Part shown: piece by piece, positions 16,824 to 25,665 of the stretch | Position numbering within the stretch: position 1 is the first letter of the stretch | How the letters are laid out: every line of letters starts with the position of its first letter | NCBI GenBank assembly: GCA_934725575.1 | Contig: CAKVCK010000016.1 | Coordinates: forward strand, 22,926-86,925 | From: an uncultured Bacteroidales bacterium | Lineage (GTDB): Bacteria; Bacteroidota; Bacteroidia; Bacteroidales; UBA932 | Length of the DNA: 64,000 bases | Direction: 5' to 3' | The notes under the pieces: model-generated | What the model was told of the DNA's origin: nothing | The model's input: only the letters and a program-made list of their open reading frames with translations | The model's database searches: none | Position numbers and translations under genes: made by a program

Positions 16824-18917
16824 TTAAAACATTCCCGAGAACAGGTCTGGTTCAACTTCCTTTGCGGCGGTGCCGCCGGCGGCCTGAGGAAGCATATTCC
16901 TGAACTCTTCCTCGCTGATGATTCTGACGCCAAGGTCACCGGCCTTTTTCATCTTCTCCGGGCCCGGCTTGCTTCCTGCCAGAAGGTATGAGGTCTTGCC
17001 GCTGACAGAGGAGCTGTTCTTCCCACCGTTAGCCTCGATAAGGCGCTTCATCTCGTCCCTTGAGACGCTGAAATTGCCGGAGATCACAATAGTCTTTCCG
17101 GCCAAAGCGTCTGACACGGCAGCCTTCGCTTCCATTGAGAACTGGATTCCGGCCGTTTTAAGCCTCTCAATGTCAGTAAGATGCTTGGAATTACGGAAAT
17201 ATTCAAAAACACTGTCCGCAATCACATCGCCGACATCCTGAACCTCAAGCAACTGTTCCTTTGTGGCGGTTGCGATCGCGTCTATATTTCCGAAATGACG
17301 GGCGATCTCCTTTGCCGTGGTCTCTCCGACATAGCGGATCCCAAGGGCGAACAGTACGTGGTCGAAAGTCACTTTCCTTGATGCCTCAAGACTGCTAAGA
17401 AAGCGCGTGGCCGAGCGTTCCTTCCATCCGTCCAGCAAGAGCAACTGCCCTTTGGTCAATGAATAGAAGTCCGCCGGAGTCCTGACAAGCCCGAGGTTGT
17501 ACATCTGCTCGATCGTCGCGTCTCCCGCAAGCACATTCATCGCCTTGCGGCTGAGGAAGTGAACCAGTTTGCCCTTTATCTGGGTAGGGCAGCCGTCAAT
17601 GTTCGGGCAGAACCACTTGGCCTCGTCATCTTCCTTAACCAACGCCGTCCCGCAGTCCGGGCAAACCTCCGGGAACACTGGTCTGACAGCGTCCGAAGGC
17701 CTGAGCGAGAGATCGACATCTATGATCTTAGGGATGATCTCACCTCCTTTGATGACTGTCACCGTGTCGCCGACACGGATGTCCATCTGCGAGATAAAGT
17801 CCTGATTGTTAAGGGTTGCCCTCTTCACGACCGTGCCGGCCAACTGGACCGGTGCCAGATTAGCGACCGGAGTCACAGCTCCCGTGCGGCCGACCTGATA
17901 GGTGATGGAGAGCAGTTTCGTGTGCGCCTCCTCCGCCTGAAACTTGAACGCCACCGCCCAGCGCGGCGACTTGGCGGTGTAGCCAAGCGCACTTTGGTAA
18001 GCCAACTCATTGATTTTAATCACGATTCCATCCGTGGCGTACGGCAGGAACTTCCTTTCGGTGTCCCAATAATGGATATATTCCTCAATCTCGTCTATTC
18101 CGTGGACGATCTTCCTCTTGTCGGAAACCGGCAGTCCCCACGATGCCGCCGCATTCAGCGCGTCATTATGCGTCGCGAACGAAACGCTCTGGCTTGGAAT
18201 ATGATAGAGCGTGCACATCAGCCCTCTCCTCGCGACCTCGGACGGGTCAAGCAGTTTCAACGAACCAGAGGCCGCGTTCCTCGGATTGGCGAAAGGCGGA
18301 TCCTCATTGTCCTCGCGCTCCTTGTTCAGTCGGTCAAATGAATCGTACGGCATCAGCACCTCGCCCCTGATCTCAAACTCCTCCGGCCAGCCGGTACCTT
18401 TCAATTTTTCGGGAATATTACTGATTTTAAGAGCGTTGGCCGTCACGTCATCCCCGACCACACCGTCACCTCTGGTCAAAGCCCTGAACAGTTTCCCGTT
18501 CCGGTAGGTCAGGCAGATAGCCGTGCCGTCAAACTTCAGCTCGCAGGAATATGTGAACTTCACCTCTCCGAGATCCTTTTCGGCCCGGCGCACGAAATCC
18601 TCTATCTCACCGATGTTGTACGTGTTGCCGAGGGAGAGCATCGGGTACTTGTGCGGGTACTGGGCGAATTCCTTGCGGACGGCAGGCTCGGCGTTCGTCC
18701 CCATACTTTGGTCAAGGTCGCTGCCGACCTTCTGGGTAGGGGAGTCAGGAGTGAGGAGGTCAGGATATTCCTTCTCCAGATCCTCCAGCTCGCGCATCAG
18801 GTGGTCATATTCAAAATCGCTCATCGTCGGAGCGTTGTCCACATAGTACCGCCTGCTGTTCTCCCTGAGGATGTTCCGGAGTTCCTCGACACGTATTTTG
18901 GCCTGCTCGTGATCCAT
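16824..18917 (-). CDS. ligA: NAD-dependent DNA ligase LigA
   Basis: Seals nicks in replication and repair using NAD+. The 697-residue protein (start ATG 18917, MDHEQAKIRVEELR) contains the Ia domain, the adenylation site CELKFDGTA with Lys128, the OB domain (VGRTGAVTPVA, GDTVTVIKGGEIIPKI), a four-cysteine zinc finger (CPDCGTALV and FCPNIDGCPTQ), helix-hairpin-helix repeats (LFALGIRYVGETTAKEIA) and a C-terminal BRCT domain (GKTIVISGNF). Length is normal (about 670). A longer frame adds 23 residues upstream without homology, and a TAAATTTG promoter box overlaps it, so I rejected that start. It heads the six-gene minus-strand operon down to ispG. Confidence 0.97.
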   Translation of the reverse strand: MDHEQAKIRVEELRNILRENSRRYYVDNAPTMSDFEYDHLMRELEDLEKEYPDLLTPDSPTQKVGSDLDQSMGTNAEPAVRKEFAQYPHKYPMLSLGNTYNIGEIEDFVRRAEKDLGEVKFTYSCELKFDGTAICLTYRNGKLFRALTRGDGVVGDDVTANALKISNIPEKLKGTGWPEEFEIRGEVLMPYDSFDRLNKEREDNEDPPFANPRNAASGSLKLLDPSEVARRGLMCTLYHIPSQSVSFATHNDALNAAASWGLPVSDKRKIVHGIDEIEEYIHYWDTERKFLPYATDGIVIKINELAYQSALGYTAKSPRWAVAFKFQAEEAHTKLLSITYQVGRTGAVTPVANLAPVQLAGTVVKRATLNNQDFISQMDIRVGDTVTVIKGGEIIPKIIDVDLSLRPSDAVRPVFPEVCPDCGTALVKEDDEAKWFCPNIDGCPTQIKGKLVHFLSRKAMNVLAGDATIEQMYNLGLVRTPADFYSLTKGQLLLLDGWKERSATRFLSSLEASRKVTFDHVLFALGIRYVGETTAKEIARHFGNIDAIATATKEQLLEVQDVGDVIADSVFEYFRNSKHLTDIERLKTAGIQFSMEAKAAVSDALAGKTIVISGNFSVSRDEMKRLIEANGGKNSSSVSGKTSYLLAGSKPGPEKMKKAGDLGVRIISEEEFRNMLPQAAGGTAAKEVEPDLFSGMF

Positions 18918-18943
18918 ATCAGCAAAGTTCTTTGTAAAGAATA

Positions 18944-18951
18944 CAAATTTA
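18944..18951 (-). promoter_or_regulatory. Candidate -7 box of ligA
   Basis: CAAATTTA on the plus strand reads TAAATTTG toward ligA, 27 bp before its ATG. It matches the Bacteroidota TAnnTTTG consensus. A -33 TTTG with usual spacing is not obvious. Confidence 0.5.
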
Positions 18952-19019
18952 ACGAAAATTGTCGGCTTTCCGTTCAAAAGAATCAAGAAGTTGGCCGAAA
19001 TTTCACCTTGAACTACTTT

Positions 19020-19050
19020 TTTGAAAAGTTAAAACTGTTTCTTAAATTTG
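19020..19050 (+). promoter_or_regulatory. Promoter of the phosphofructokinase gene
   Basis: TTTG at 19020-19023 and TAAATTTG at 19043-19050 are separated by 19 bp, an excellent match to the Bacteroidota -33/-7 promoter. Transcription would start near 19056, giving a leader of roughly 35 nt before the ATG at 19093. This is the best promoter match in the window. Confidence 0.7.
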
Positions 19051-19092
19051 TGCCCGGTTTTACGAACATACAAATTTCTAAATCATTCGTAT

Positions 19093-20322
19093 ATGAAAGA
19101 TTCAATCATCATTCTGTGCGGCGGCGGCCCGGCACCGGGAATGAACACCGTCGTGTTCTCAGTCGCCAAGACTTTCCTTTCAAACGGTTACAGGGTCATC
19201 GGACTTCACGAAGGCTACACCGGACTCTTCCGTAAGGAGGCCCGCACCGAAGACATCGATTTCTTCAAGGCTGACGCTTACTTCAACAGAGGTGGTTCCT
19301 ACCTCCAGATGAGCCGTTTCAAGCCGACCAACGAGGATTTCGAGCGGAATTTCAACCTTGCCCTCTTCCAGGACAACAATGTGAAGCTTCTCGTGACCGT
19401 AGGCGGTGACGACACAGCCTCCACAGCCAACAGGATCGCCAAGTTCCTTGAGGCCAAGAACTATCCGATCCACAACATCCACGTCCCTAAGACGATCGAT
19501 GACGACCTTCCATTGCCTCACAACGCCCCTACCTTCGGATTCAACTCCGCCAAGGACGAGGGAGCGCACATCGCCCGCACCGTTTACGAGGATGCCCGCA
19601 CATCAGGCAACTGGCTTCTCATCTCAGCGATGGGACGCAGCGCAGGCCACCTTGCCCTCGGAATCGGCGAGGCCACACACTGCCCTATGACCATCATCCC
19701 AGAGATGTTCAACAACACCACGATCACCGTTGACAAGATCATCAAGCTCACCCTCTCAGCGATTATCAAGAGAAAGATTCTCGGCATCCCTTACGGAACT
19801 GTCGTTGTGGCTGAGGGTGTGTTCCACGATCTTGAGCCAGAGGACATCAAGGCCACCGGCGTTCATATGACCTATGACGAGCACGGCCACCCTGAGCTTG
19901 GCAAGATCTCCAAGGCTGTCCTCTTCAACGACATCCTTGAGAAGGAGTTCAAGAAGATCGGCATGAAGGTGAAGACCCGTCCGGTAGAGATCGGTTACGA
20001 TGTCCGCTGCCAGGATCCTGTGGCTTACGACCTTTCTTACTGCACAGAACTCGCACTCGGAGTCTATGAGCTCTTCTCTAAGGGCGAGACCGGATGCATG
20101 GTCTATGTTGACGAGAACGGCAACGCACAGCCTCTTTACCTTAAGGATCTCCAGAACGCAGAGGGCAAGATCCCTCCTCGCCGCGTTGACATTGATGGCG
20201 GAATCGCCCGCAACTACTACGGACACATCTGCCACTACATCACTCCTGCTGACTACGAGGCCGCCAAGACTTACGTCGCAAACCCTGAGGAGTACGACTT
20301 CAAGAAGATCCTTAACTGGTAA
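19093..20322 (+). CDS. pfp: 6-phosphofructokinase, pyrophosphate-dependent type
   Basis: Phosphorylates fructose-6-phosphate in glycolysis, with PPi rather than ATP as likely donor. The 409-residue protein has the phosphate-binding start CGGGPAPGMN, the TVGGDDT motif (104-107) in which Asp replaces the Gly of ATP enzymes (GGDGS), and VPKTIDDDLP (132-140), both marks of the PPi class; MGRSAGHLAL supplies the sugar-phosphate contact. I placed the start at ATG 19093; a frame opening at 19048 lies within the promoter. Codon use is strongly biased toward C-ending and AAG/GAG codons, suggesting high expression. Its terminator lies inside the converging GH13 gene. Confidence 0.93.
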   Translation: MKDSIIILCGGGPAPGMNTVVFSVAKTFLSNGYRVIGLHEGYTGLFRKEARTEDIDFFKADAYFNRGGSYLQMSRFKPTNEDFERNFNLALFQDNNVKLLVTVGGDDTASTANRIAKFLEAKNYPIHNIHVPKTIDDDLPLPHNAPTFGFNSAKDEGAHIARTVYEDARTSGNWLLISAMGRSAGHLALGIGEATHCPMTIIPEMFNNTTITVDKIIKLTLSAIIKRKILGIPYGTVVVAEGVFHDLEPEDIKATGVHMTYDEHGHPELGKISKAVLFNDILEKEFKKIGMKVKTRPVEIGYDVRCQDPVAYDLSYCTELALGVYELFSKGETGCMVYVDENGNAQPLYLKDLQNAEGKIPPRRVDIDGGIARNYYGHICHYITPADYEAAKTYVANPEEYDFKKILNW

Positions 20323-20344
20323 GCGATGAATATGTGAGGTTCAG

Positions 20345-21895
20345 TTAGTTGATCTTCACCATCACACAGTCGTCAGTTGACACTTCGACCTCGATCCGGG
20401 TTTCCGGGTCGAGGTTTTTTATGCCAAGATATTCGATCGCTTCTTTGGGGATCAGGATGGATATTACATCCGGTCGCTGAGCCTGTCGAAGCGACCCTCC
20501 ATCCGCGAAAGAACAGACAAACAACCAAGTCTCGGAGACATCCCCACGAAGGAACGCGAAATGCCGATCCGGATCAAATCCCGGCGAGTCATAGTTGCAG
20601 TAGCAAAGGTCAAACGTCTTTCCGGATGCCACCGCCGGAACGGAAGCCGCCATATTCAAAAACCGCCTCCACTTCTCAAGCAGCTCAGCCTCTTCCGGCG
20701 TAAGTCCCTCATTTGTATGAATATATTCAATCAGCCTTCCGATTGACGAAATCCTCCACCAGTCGAATATGGTCGTCCTGCCGTCCCGTCCGCTGAACCC
20801 TTCGGCATCCATTCCGCGCTCGCCGATCTCCTCCCCGAAATAAACCATATACGGAGCCGTGTTCAGGAATATTCCCGCCCCCAGCGCCGCGAAAGTCCTT
20901 TGGGCGTCACGGCCGAAGAAATCCGAAGCGAAACGCTGCTCGTCGTGGTTTTCCAGAAAGTTCAGCATCCTCGGCTGCAAATCACCTAAGAACTGCCAGT
21001 TCCAGGTCAGACTTTTGGCCGTCCCGTGACCTTCCACTACCGCCCTTACGGAATCGTAAAGACCAGACTTGTCGTAGAGGAAATCAAACCCAACCTCTTT
21101 TATGTATCTGGAATACAATTCCTTCTGATAAACCTCGGCAATGAATATCATATCCGGGAACTCGGTCTTTATCTTCCCGATCAGCCACTGGAAGAACTGC
21201 CACGGCACCATCTCCACCATATCGCAACGGAAACCATCCACGCCCTTGCCACACCAATAGCGCACAATCTCGTACATCCTGTCCCAAGTCTCGGTGTGGA
21301 AATCACAGTAATTCAATCGGATGGTCTCATACCAATCATTCACGGAAGGGGAGGGCGAAAAACAGTTGCCTGAGGCCTTGGCCGGATTCTCGTAATATGT
21401 CTGCCTGTCAAAAGGCAGCCTTAACGGCTGGCCGGGATAGTAATAGAAATCGTTCTCCGGCCGCCAATGGACAGTCGGATCGTCATCGGAACCCAATGGC
21501 TTGATCTCAGGGTGAACCAGACCGACCTTGCCGTAATCCCGCGACACGTGGTTAGGAACGAAATCAATGATGACCTTGAGTCCGGCATCGTGACTTCGCT
21601 TCAACAAAGCCTCGAATTCAGTCATTCTTTCAGTCGGATTGTCAGCAAGATATGGGTTCACATCATAGTAGTCAGTAATCGCATAAGGCGAACCGGCCGC
21701 ACCTTTGACAATCTGGCTGTCGGATGCCGGGCACCCTTCTGCCGAGACAGTTGTGGCGTGCCGGATCACACCTGTGTACCAAACGTGGCTGACTCCCAGT
21801 GATTTGAAATACGACATCGTCTCGGGATCGAACTCCGAGAACTTTCCCTTTCCCCACAGCCTCGGGAGAACTTGATAGATGATCATTTTACCCAT
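20345..21895 (-). CDS. Alpha-amylase family glycosidase (GH13), cytoplasmic
   Basis: Retaining glycosidase acting on alpha-glucans, probably glycogen or maltodextrins inside the cell because no signal peptide is present. The 516-residue protein shows the GH13 conserved regions: IIDFVPNHVS (110-118), GFRCDMVEM with nucleophile Asp225, FIAEVYQ with acid/base Glu254 and FLENHDEQR with Asp318. A second ATG at 21886 (MIIYQVLPRLWG) is an equally good start. Two oddities lie at the 3' end: residues 468-475 (SLRQAQRP) are encoded by a palindromic repeat (20472-20496), and the last codons overlap the pfp terminator. It starts 2 bp after the ATP-grasp gene, so they form one operon. Confidence 0.9.
   Translation of the reverse strand: MGKMIIYQVLPRLWGKGKFSEFDPETMSYFKSLGVSHVWYTGVIRHATTVSAEGCPASDSQIVKGAAGSPYAITDYYDVNPYLADNPTERMTEFEALLKRSHDAGLKVIIDFVPNHVSRDYGKVGLVHPEIKPLGSDDDPTVHWRPENDFYYYPGQPLRLPFDRQTYYENPAKASGNCFSPSPSVNDWYETIRLNYCDFHTETWDRMYEIVRYWCGKGVDGFRCDMVEMVPWQFFQWLIGKIKTEFPDMIFIAEVYQKELYSRYIKEVGFDFLYDKSGLYDSVRAVVEGHGTAKSLTWNWQFLGDLQPRMLNFLENHDEQRFASDFFGRDAQRTFAALGAGIFLNTAPYMVYFGEEIGERGMDAEGFSGRDGRTTIFDWWRISSIGRLIEYIHTNEGLTPEEAELLEKWRRFLNMAASVPAVASGKTFDLCYCNYDSPGFDPDRHFAFLRGDVSETWLFVCSFADGGSLRQAQRPDVISILIPKEAIEYLGIKNLDPETRIEVEVSTDDCVMVKIN
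20389..20420 (+). terminator. Intrinsic terminator of pfp inside the GH13 coding end
   Basis: An 11-bp stem (CCTCGATCCGG 20389-20399 and CCGGGTCGAGG 20404-20414, one G-U pair) with a GTTT loop is followed by six T. It is 67 bp after the pfp stop and lies within the codons for the last residues of the opposing GH13 gene. Confidence 0.8.
20472..20496. repeat. 25-bp palindromic repeat-like element within the GH13 gene
   Basis: GGTCGCT (20472-20478) and AGCGACC (20490-20496) flank an 11-nt centre GAGCCTGTCGA. The element is in frame and translates as GSLRQAQRP near the GH13 C terminus. I recall strings of this type (cttcgacaggctcagc) as dispersed palindromic repeats in many bacterial genomes; no second copy was noticed in this window. 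Confidence 0.55.
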
Positions 21896-21897
21896 AA

Positions 21898-24825
21898 CTA
21901 AAATCCGATCAAAGCCTTGCCTTTGTTTCTGTCAATGAATCCAGTGAGTCCGTCAACCTTAAGGACCTTGGCGAACTTGCCGTCATATTCACAATCCAGT
22001 CTCGCAAGCGCGTCAAAATCAATCATTCCCGAGCCGGCATATTGATCGACGGAAAGATAGCCGACTCCAAGTGAGGTGATGTTCTGGAAGAAATGCGTGC
22101 CTTGACTTGGGTCTATCCGGAATCCATCAATGCCATATTCAACAACCATCCTCGCGGCCGAGATATCTGTCCAGGCAACTGGCACTCCAAGGGTTGGAAT
22201 CGACGATCCCCAACGTCCGGGACCTACCAGGAAATATGTCTCTCCCTTGGCGGCGAACCGGGCGTTGATCTCCGAAATCTCCTCCGCCATCAACGCGGTC
22301 TGCATCTTGTCGAACGATTCCGGACGGATTACCACAATGTGGGACGACTCCGTGAAATACCCGTTGCCCAAAGCGTTGTCACTGCGTATCAATTTATTGG
22401 ACACAATCGCCTCGGCATCCTCTATCGTGGAAGTCTGCGAACCGATTCCGCTGGAGACTGGACGGACCTGAAGCAGCTTAAGGTCAGCTACTTTTCCCGC
22501 CGAAGACTTGACCGGATCCACAGCGAACTCGATCTCGACCTCGCTCATCAGCTCATCCCGGCATATTGACATAATCTCCGAGAGAGCCTTTGCTAGAGGA
22601 AAACGGTCGTATTGGAATATTCCATCGAAGGAAACCACCCTTGCTCCTCTGATTCCTATGCCAGGCACCATCCTGTCATCCAATGCGTTATAGGTGGACG
22701 CCACCAGTTCCGGACGGTCATATTCAGTAAGCGCGTCTGCCACCGGGATCCTCCTGAGATTAACTCCGTCGTTTTTTGAAATCTTAAAGGCCGAAGGTCG
22801 CAGATCGAGCACGAACATTTCGTTCTGCGTGTCCCGTTGCGCCAGTTTAGGATTGGACAACTGGAGAATCTTCTTGGGGTGCAGAGGGTCAACACGCAAG
22901 GTGCGGCCGCCGTCCACAACGGTCTTTCCCAGACCGAAAGCAACGTTCAGGACACCGTCGGTGGCTTTTTCGGATCCTATAGGGTAGGAGTTCAGCGAAC
23001 GTCCCACACCGGACATCATCGGATAGAAATCGTGCCCGTGGACCGTTCCGCAGATTGTCTGCACGATCACAGCCATCTTCTCCTCTCCAAGCAGGTTTCC
23101 GCTGGCCTGGATGTAGTTACGGCTGCCCTTGAAGAATGTCGAGGCATAGACGCTCTTGATTGCCTTGCCGAGTTCACGCAGCATCCTGTCCTTGTTTTCC
23201 ACCGGAGGGCACATATAAGTCGCGTACACTCCTGCGAAAGGCTGATAGTTGCTGTCTTCCAACTTGGAACTTGAACGCACCGCCAGAGGACTGTCAACCG
23301 TGGCCAGAAAAGCCTTGAGGTTCTGAGTCAACTCTTCCGGAAGCGTGGATGCCACAAATTCAGAAAGAATCTCATCATCAGATAGTTCCGAGTCAATCAC
23401 ATATTGCAGGCCATTCTCAACGATGAATTTGTCGAACCAATCCGTCGTCAGCACGATGGTACGAGGGATTGACACTCGCAAGTCATCATATTTCTCTGAC
23501 AATGAATATTTCTGGACAAGATGATTGAGAAAAGCCAAGCCTCTTGCCTTGCCTCCAAGTGAGCCTTCGCCGACGCGGGAGAACCAGTAATAATCCTGAT
23601 AGGAATCCTTATGGAATTCCGTGATGATTCCCTGCCCGATGCTCCTGTGGTAACGTTGTATGTTGTCCAGAAGGAACTCTCTGAACTCTCCGGCATTTGT
23701 GTGATGCTCGGCCCTGAATGTCTCCGCAAGATTGAACAACCCTCTTGCATACAGCCACTTCGAGAACATATTCCTGGAAGTGTTGCTCATCAGCACGGCA
23801 TCCGGAATATCGTAAATGATCTTCTCCAGCTGGGAAAGGCTGGCGGCCCTCCCGCATTCAACTCCGTTCGAATCCCTGAACACAAAGTCACCGAACCCGA
23901 ACTCCTCCTTCATATAATCTCCAAGTTGCAGGAACAGTGTGCTGGAATATTTCTTCAGGAATCCCACCCCGAGCTCAGCTGCCGTTTTCGCAAGGCTTCC
24001 CTGCGAGGATTGCAGCAGGACCGGCATCAAAGGATCATATTCACGGATGATTCTCACAAGGTCGATTCCGGCGTCAAGTTTCTCAGTCTTAGGGTCATCC
24101 CCCTTATGGAAGACCATTCCGACATCAGAAATGACACCCAGAAGATTCCTCCTGTACTTCTCAAAATAAGCGATAGCCTCCTCAAGGCAAGTGGCCAGGA
24201 ATATCTTCGGCCTGGATCTTTTTCGGTATTTCTTCTGGTCATCGTTCAAGGATTCAGTCAAAAACTCCCGACTTTGCGTGAGCACAATCTTGTATAGCTC
24301 AGGAAGATAGTTCGAATAGTAACGGATTGAGTCCTCGACCAGAAGGATGCCTTTGACACCGACCTCGAAAACGTCATTCTCGGCGTTGGCGGCGTCCTCC
24401 AACAACTTGACAATAGCCAGAATCAGATCCGCGTTCCCGTGCCAGCTGAACACAAAGTCCACGCCTGGATGCGGAGACTCCAACACCCTCTGCCTTACCG
24501 CCTTGGAGTAGTGGATCAAAAGAATGAACGGGATTCCTCGCCCCTCATCCTTCAACCGCGAAGCGAACGGGAATATCTCCTTGTCCTGCTCGTTGTACAT
24601 ACAGATGATCATATCGATCTCCTCTTCGGAACCGATAATATCCCTGGCCTGTGCCGATGAGTTTGCCCAGATGAATTTAGGAGGATTGCTCAGGTTAAGC
24701 TCACGATACTCGTTCTTGACCTGATTCTCAATGCGTCCGTCCTCCTCAAGGGCGAAAGCGTCGTAGTTGCTGCAGATCATCAGAATCTTCCGGATCCTGG
24801 ACCGCATCAAGGATTCTTCGTTCAT
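21898..24825 (-). CDS. Receiver-domain protein fused to a PEP-synthase-like ATP-binding domain
   Basis: The 975-residue protein has three parts. Residues about 10-160 look like a receiver fold without phosphorylation residues. Residues about 165-330 form a receiver with acidic pair (LLVEDS), a candidate phospho-Asp (GVISDVGM), a hydroxyl position (LLQSSQGS) and Lys (GFLKKYS). From about 425 onward comes a pyruvate phosphate dikinase N-terminal ATP-grasp domain (GSLGGKARGLAFLN, SPLAVRSSSKLEDS, FAGVYATY, EIEFAVD, LLQVRPVSS). The phosphohistidine swivelling domain and the PEP/pyruvate TIM barrel of true PEP synthase are absent. Proteins of this design are known in Bacteroidota but uncharacterised. 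It is co-transcribed with GH13 (2 bp apart), hinting at carbon-storage control. ATP binding is likely, PEP synthesis is not. Confidence 0.8.
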   Translation of the reverse strand: MNEESLMRSRIRKILMICSNYDAFALEEDGRIENQVKNEYRELNLSNPPKFIWANSSAQARDIIGSEEEIDMIICMYNEQDKEIFPFASRLKDEGRGIPFILLIHYSKAVRQRVLESPHPGVDFVFSWHGNADLILAIVKLLEDAANAENDVFEVGVKGILLVEDSIRYYSNYLPELYKIVLTQSREFLTESLNDDQKKYRKRSRPKIFLATCLEEAIAYFEKYRRNLLGVISDVGMVFHKGDDPKTEKLDAGIDLVRIIREYDPLMPVLLQSSQGSLAKTAAELGVGFLKKYSSTLFLQLGDYMKEEFGFGDFVFRDSNGVECGRAASLSQLEKIIYDIPDAVLMSNTSRNMFSKWLYARGLFNLAETFRAEHHTNAGEFREFLLDNIQRYHRSIGQGIITEFHKDSYQDYYWFSRVGEGSLGGKARGLAFLNHLVQKYSLSEKYDDLRVSIPRTIVLTTDWFDKFIVENGLQYVIDSELSDDEILSEFVASTLPEELTQNLKAFLATVDSPLAVRSSSKLEDSNYQPFAGVYATYMCPPVENKDRMLRELGKAIKSVYASTFFKGSRNYIQASGNLLGEEKMAVIVQTICGTVHGHDFYPMMSGVGRSLNSYPIGSEKATDGVLNVAFGLGKTVVDGGRTLRVDPLHPKKILQLSNPKLAQRDTQNEMFVLDLRPSAFKISKNDGVNLRRIPVADALTEYDRPELVASTYNALDDRMVPGIGIRGARVVSFDGIFQYDRFPLAKALSEIMSICRDELMSEVEIEFAVDPVKSSAGKVADLKLLQVRPVSSGIGSQTSTIEDAEAIVSNKLIRSDNALGNGYFTESSHIVVIRPESFDKMQTALMAEEISEINARFAAKGETYFLVGPGRWGSSIPTLGVPVAWTDISAARMVVEYGIDGFRIDPSQGTHFFQNITSLGVGYLSVDQYAGSGMIDFDALARLDCEYDGKFAKVLKVDGLTGFIDRNKGKALIGF

Positions 24826-24918
24826 TTGCTTCGGTTTTTGCTAACGAACCGCAAATTACGAAAAATCCGCTGAATATTCTTGGAATATATGGACAAGATT
24901 TGCCTCAGGAGCCACTTT

Positions 24919-25662
24919 TCACACCCTGCGGCGGAACTCAGCTATGGTGATTGCGGTGGCTACAGCGGCGTTGAGAGACTCCGATCCTCTCTCGTCACGA
25001 GGCCAGGATGGTATGAAAAGCCTGTCAGTCACAAATTTGCCGACCTCGGCGGAAATCCCTTTGGCCTCGTTGCCGATCACGATGACGGAAGGGGAGACCT
25101 GCCCCGTGGCCAGTTCCTTGGAGTACATATCTTCACCATCCAGAAAAGTACCATACACATTGCCTCCGGCGGCGGCGACAGCACCGCAATAGCCGCAAAT
25201 GTCGCAATAATGGAACTTGACCCTGAATATGGCTCCCATCGTTGACTGCACCACCTTTGGATTGAATATGTCAACAGTGTCCTTAGAGGCATAGACCGCA
25301 TCTATCCCGAACCAGTCGGCCGTGCGGATGATCGTGCCCAGATTGCCGGGATCCCTGATTCCATCCAGAGCCAGAAACAAACCCTTGGACGGCACGCTAT
25401 GAATATTCCCGATTTCAATGTCGGCCGGTTTTCGGACAATGGCCAAAGCCGGAGAAGGGGAGGACAGGAGACTCAGCCGTGCCATGGCCGCACTGCCGAT
25501 TTCATCAGCCCGATAGACCTTCTCGACCTCGAAAGAAGACGCCAAAGCCTCGGCCACCATCTTCTCCCCTTCAACGATAAAAAGTCCGTTCTCATCCCTG
25601 AACTTTTTCTGTTCAAGAGACTTGACGAACTTTATCTCATTGTGGGATATAGGTGACGGCAT
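24919..25662 (-). CDS. TrmH/SpoU-family RNA 2'-O-methyltransferase
   Basis: SAM-dependent methyltransferase that modifies ribose in rRNA or tRNA. The 247-residue protein has an N-terminal substrate-binding region (KFVKSLEQKKFRDENGLFIVEGEKMV) and the three SpoU motifs of the knotted domain: DGIRDPGNLGTIIRTADWFG (motif 1, about 108-127), VIGNEAKGIS (motif 2) and IPSWPRDERGSESLNAAVATAI (motif 3). Target nucleotide cannot be told from sequence. It starts 3 bp after the decarboxylase gene and is the second gene of that operon. Confidence 0.9.
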   Translation of the reverse strand: MPSPISHNEIKFVKSLEQKKFRDENGLFIVEGEKMVAEALASSFEVEKVYRADEIGSAAMARLSLLSSPSPALAIVRKPADIEIGNIHSVPSKGLFLALDGIRDPGNLGTIIRTADWFGIDAVYASKDTVDIFNPKVVQSTMGAIFRVKFHYCDICGYCGAVAAAGGNVYGTFLDGEDMYSKELATGQVSPSVIVIGNEAKGISAEVGKFVTDRLFIPSWPRDERGSESLNAAVATAITIAEFRRRV

Positions 25663-25665
25663 AGC

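Noticed and set aside
21898..24825. Calling this gene PEP synthase (ppsA)
   Set aside because: Only the ATP-grasp part is present; the phosphohistidine and PEP-binding domains needed for the reaction are missing.
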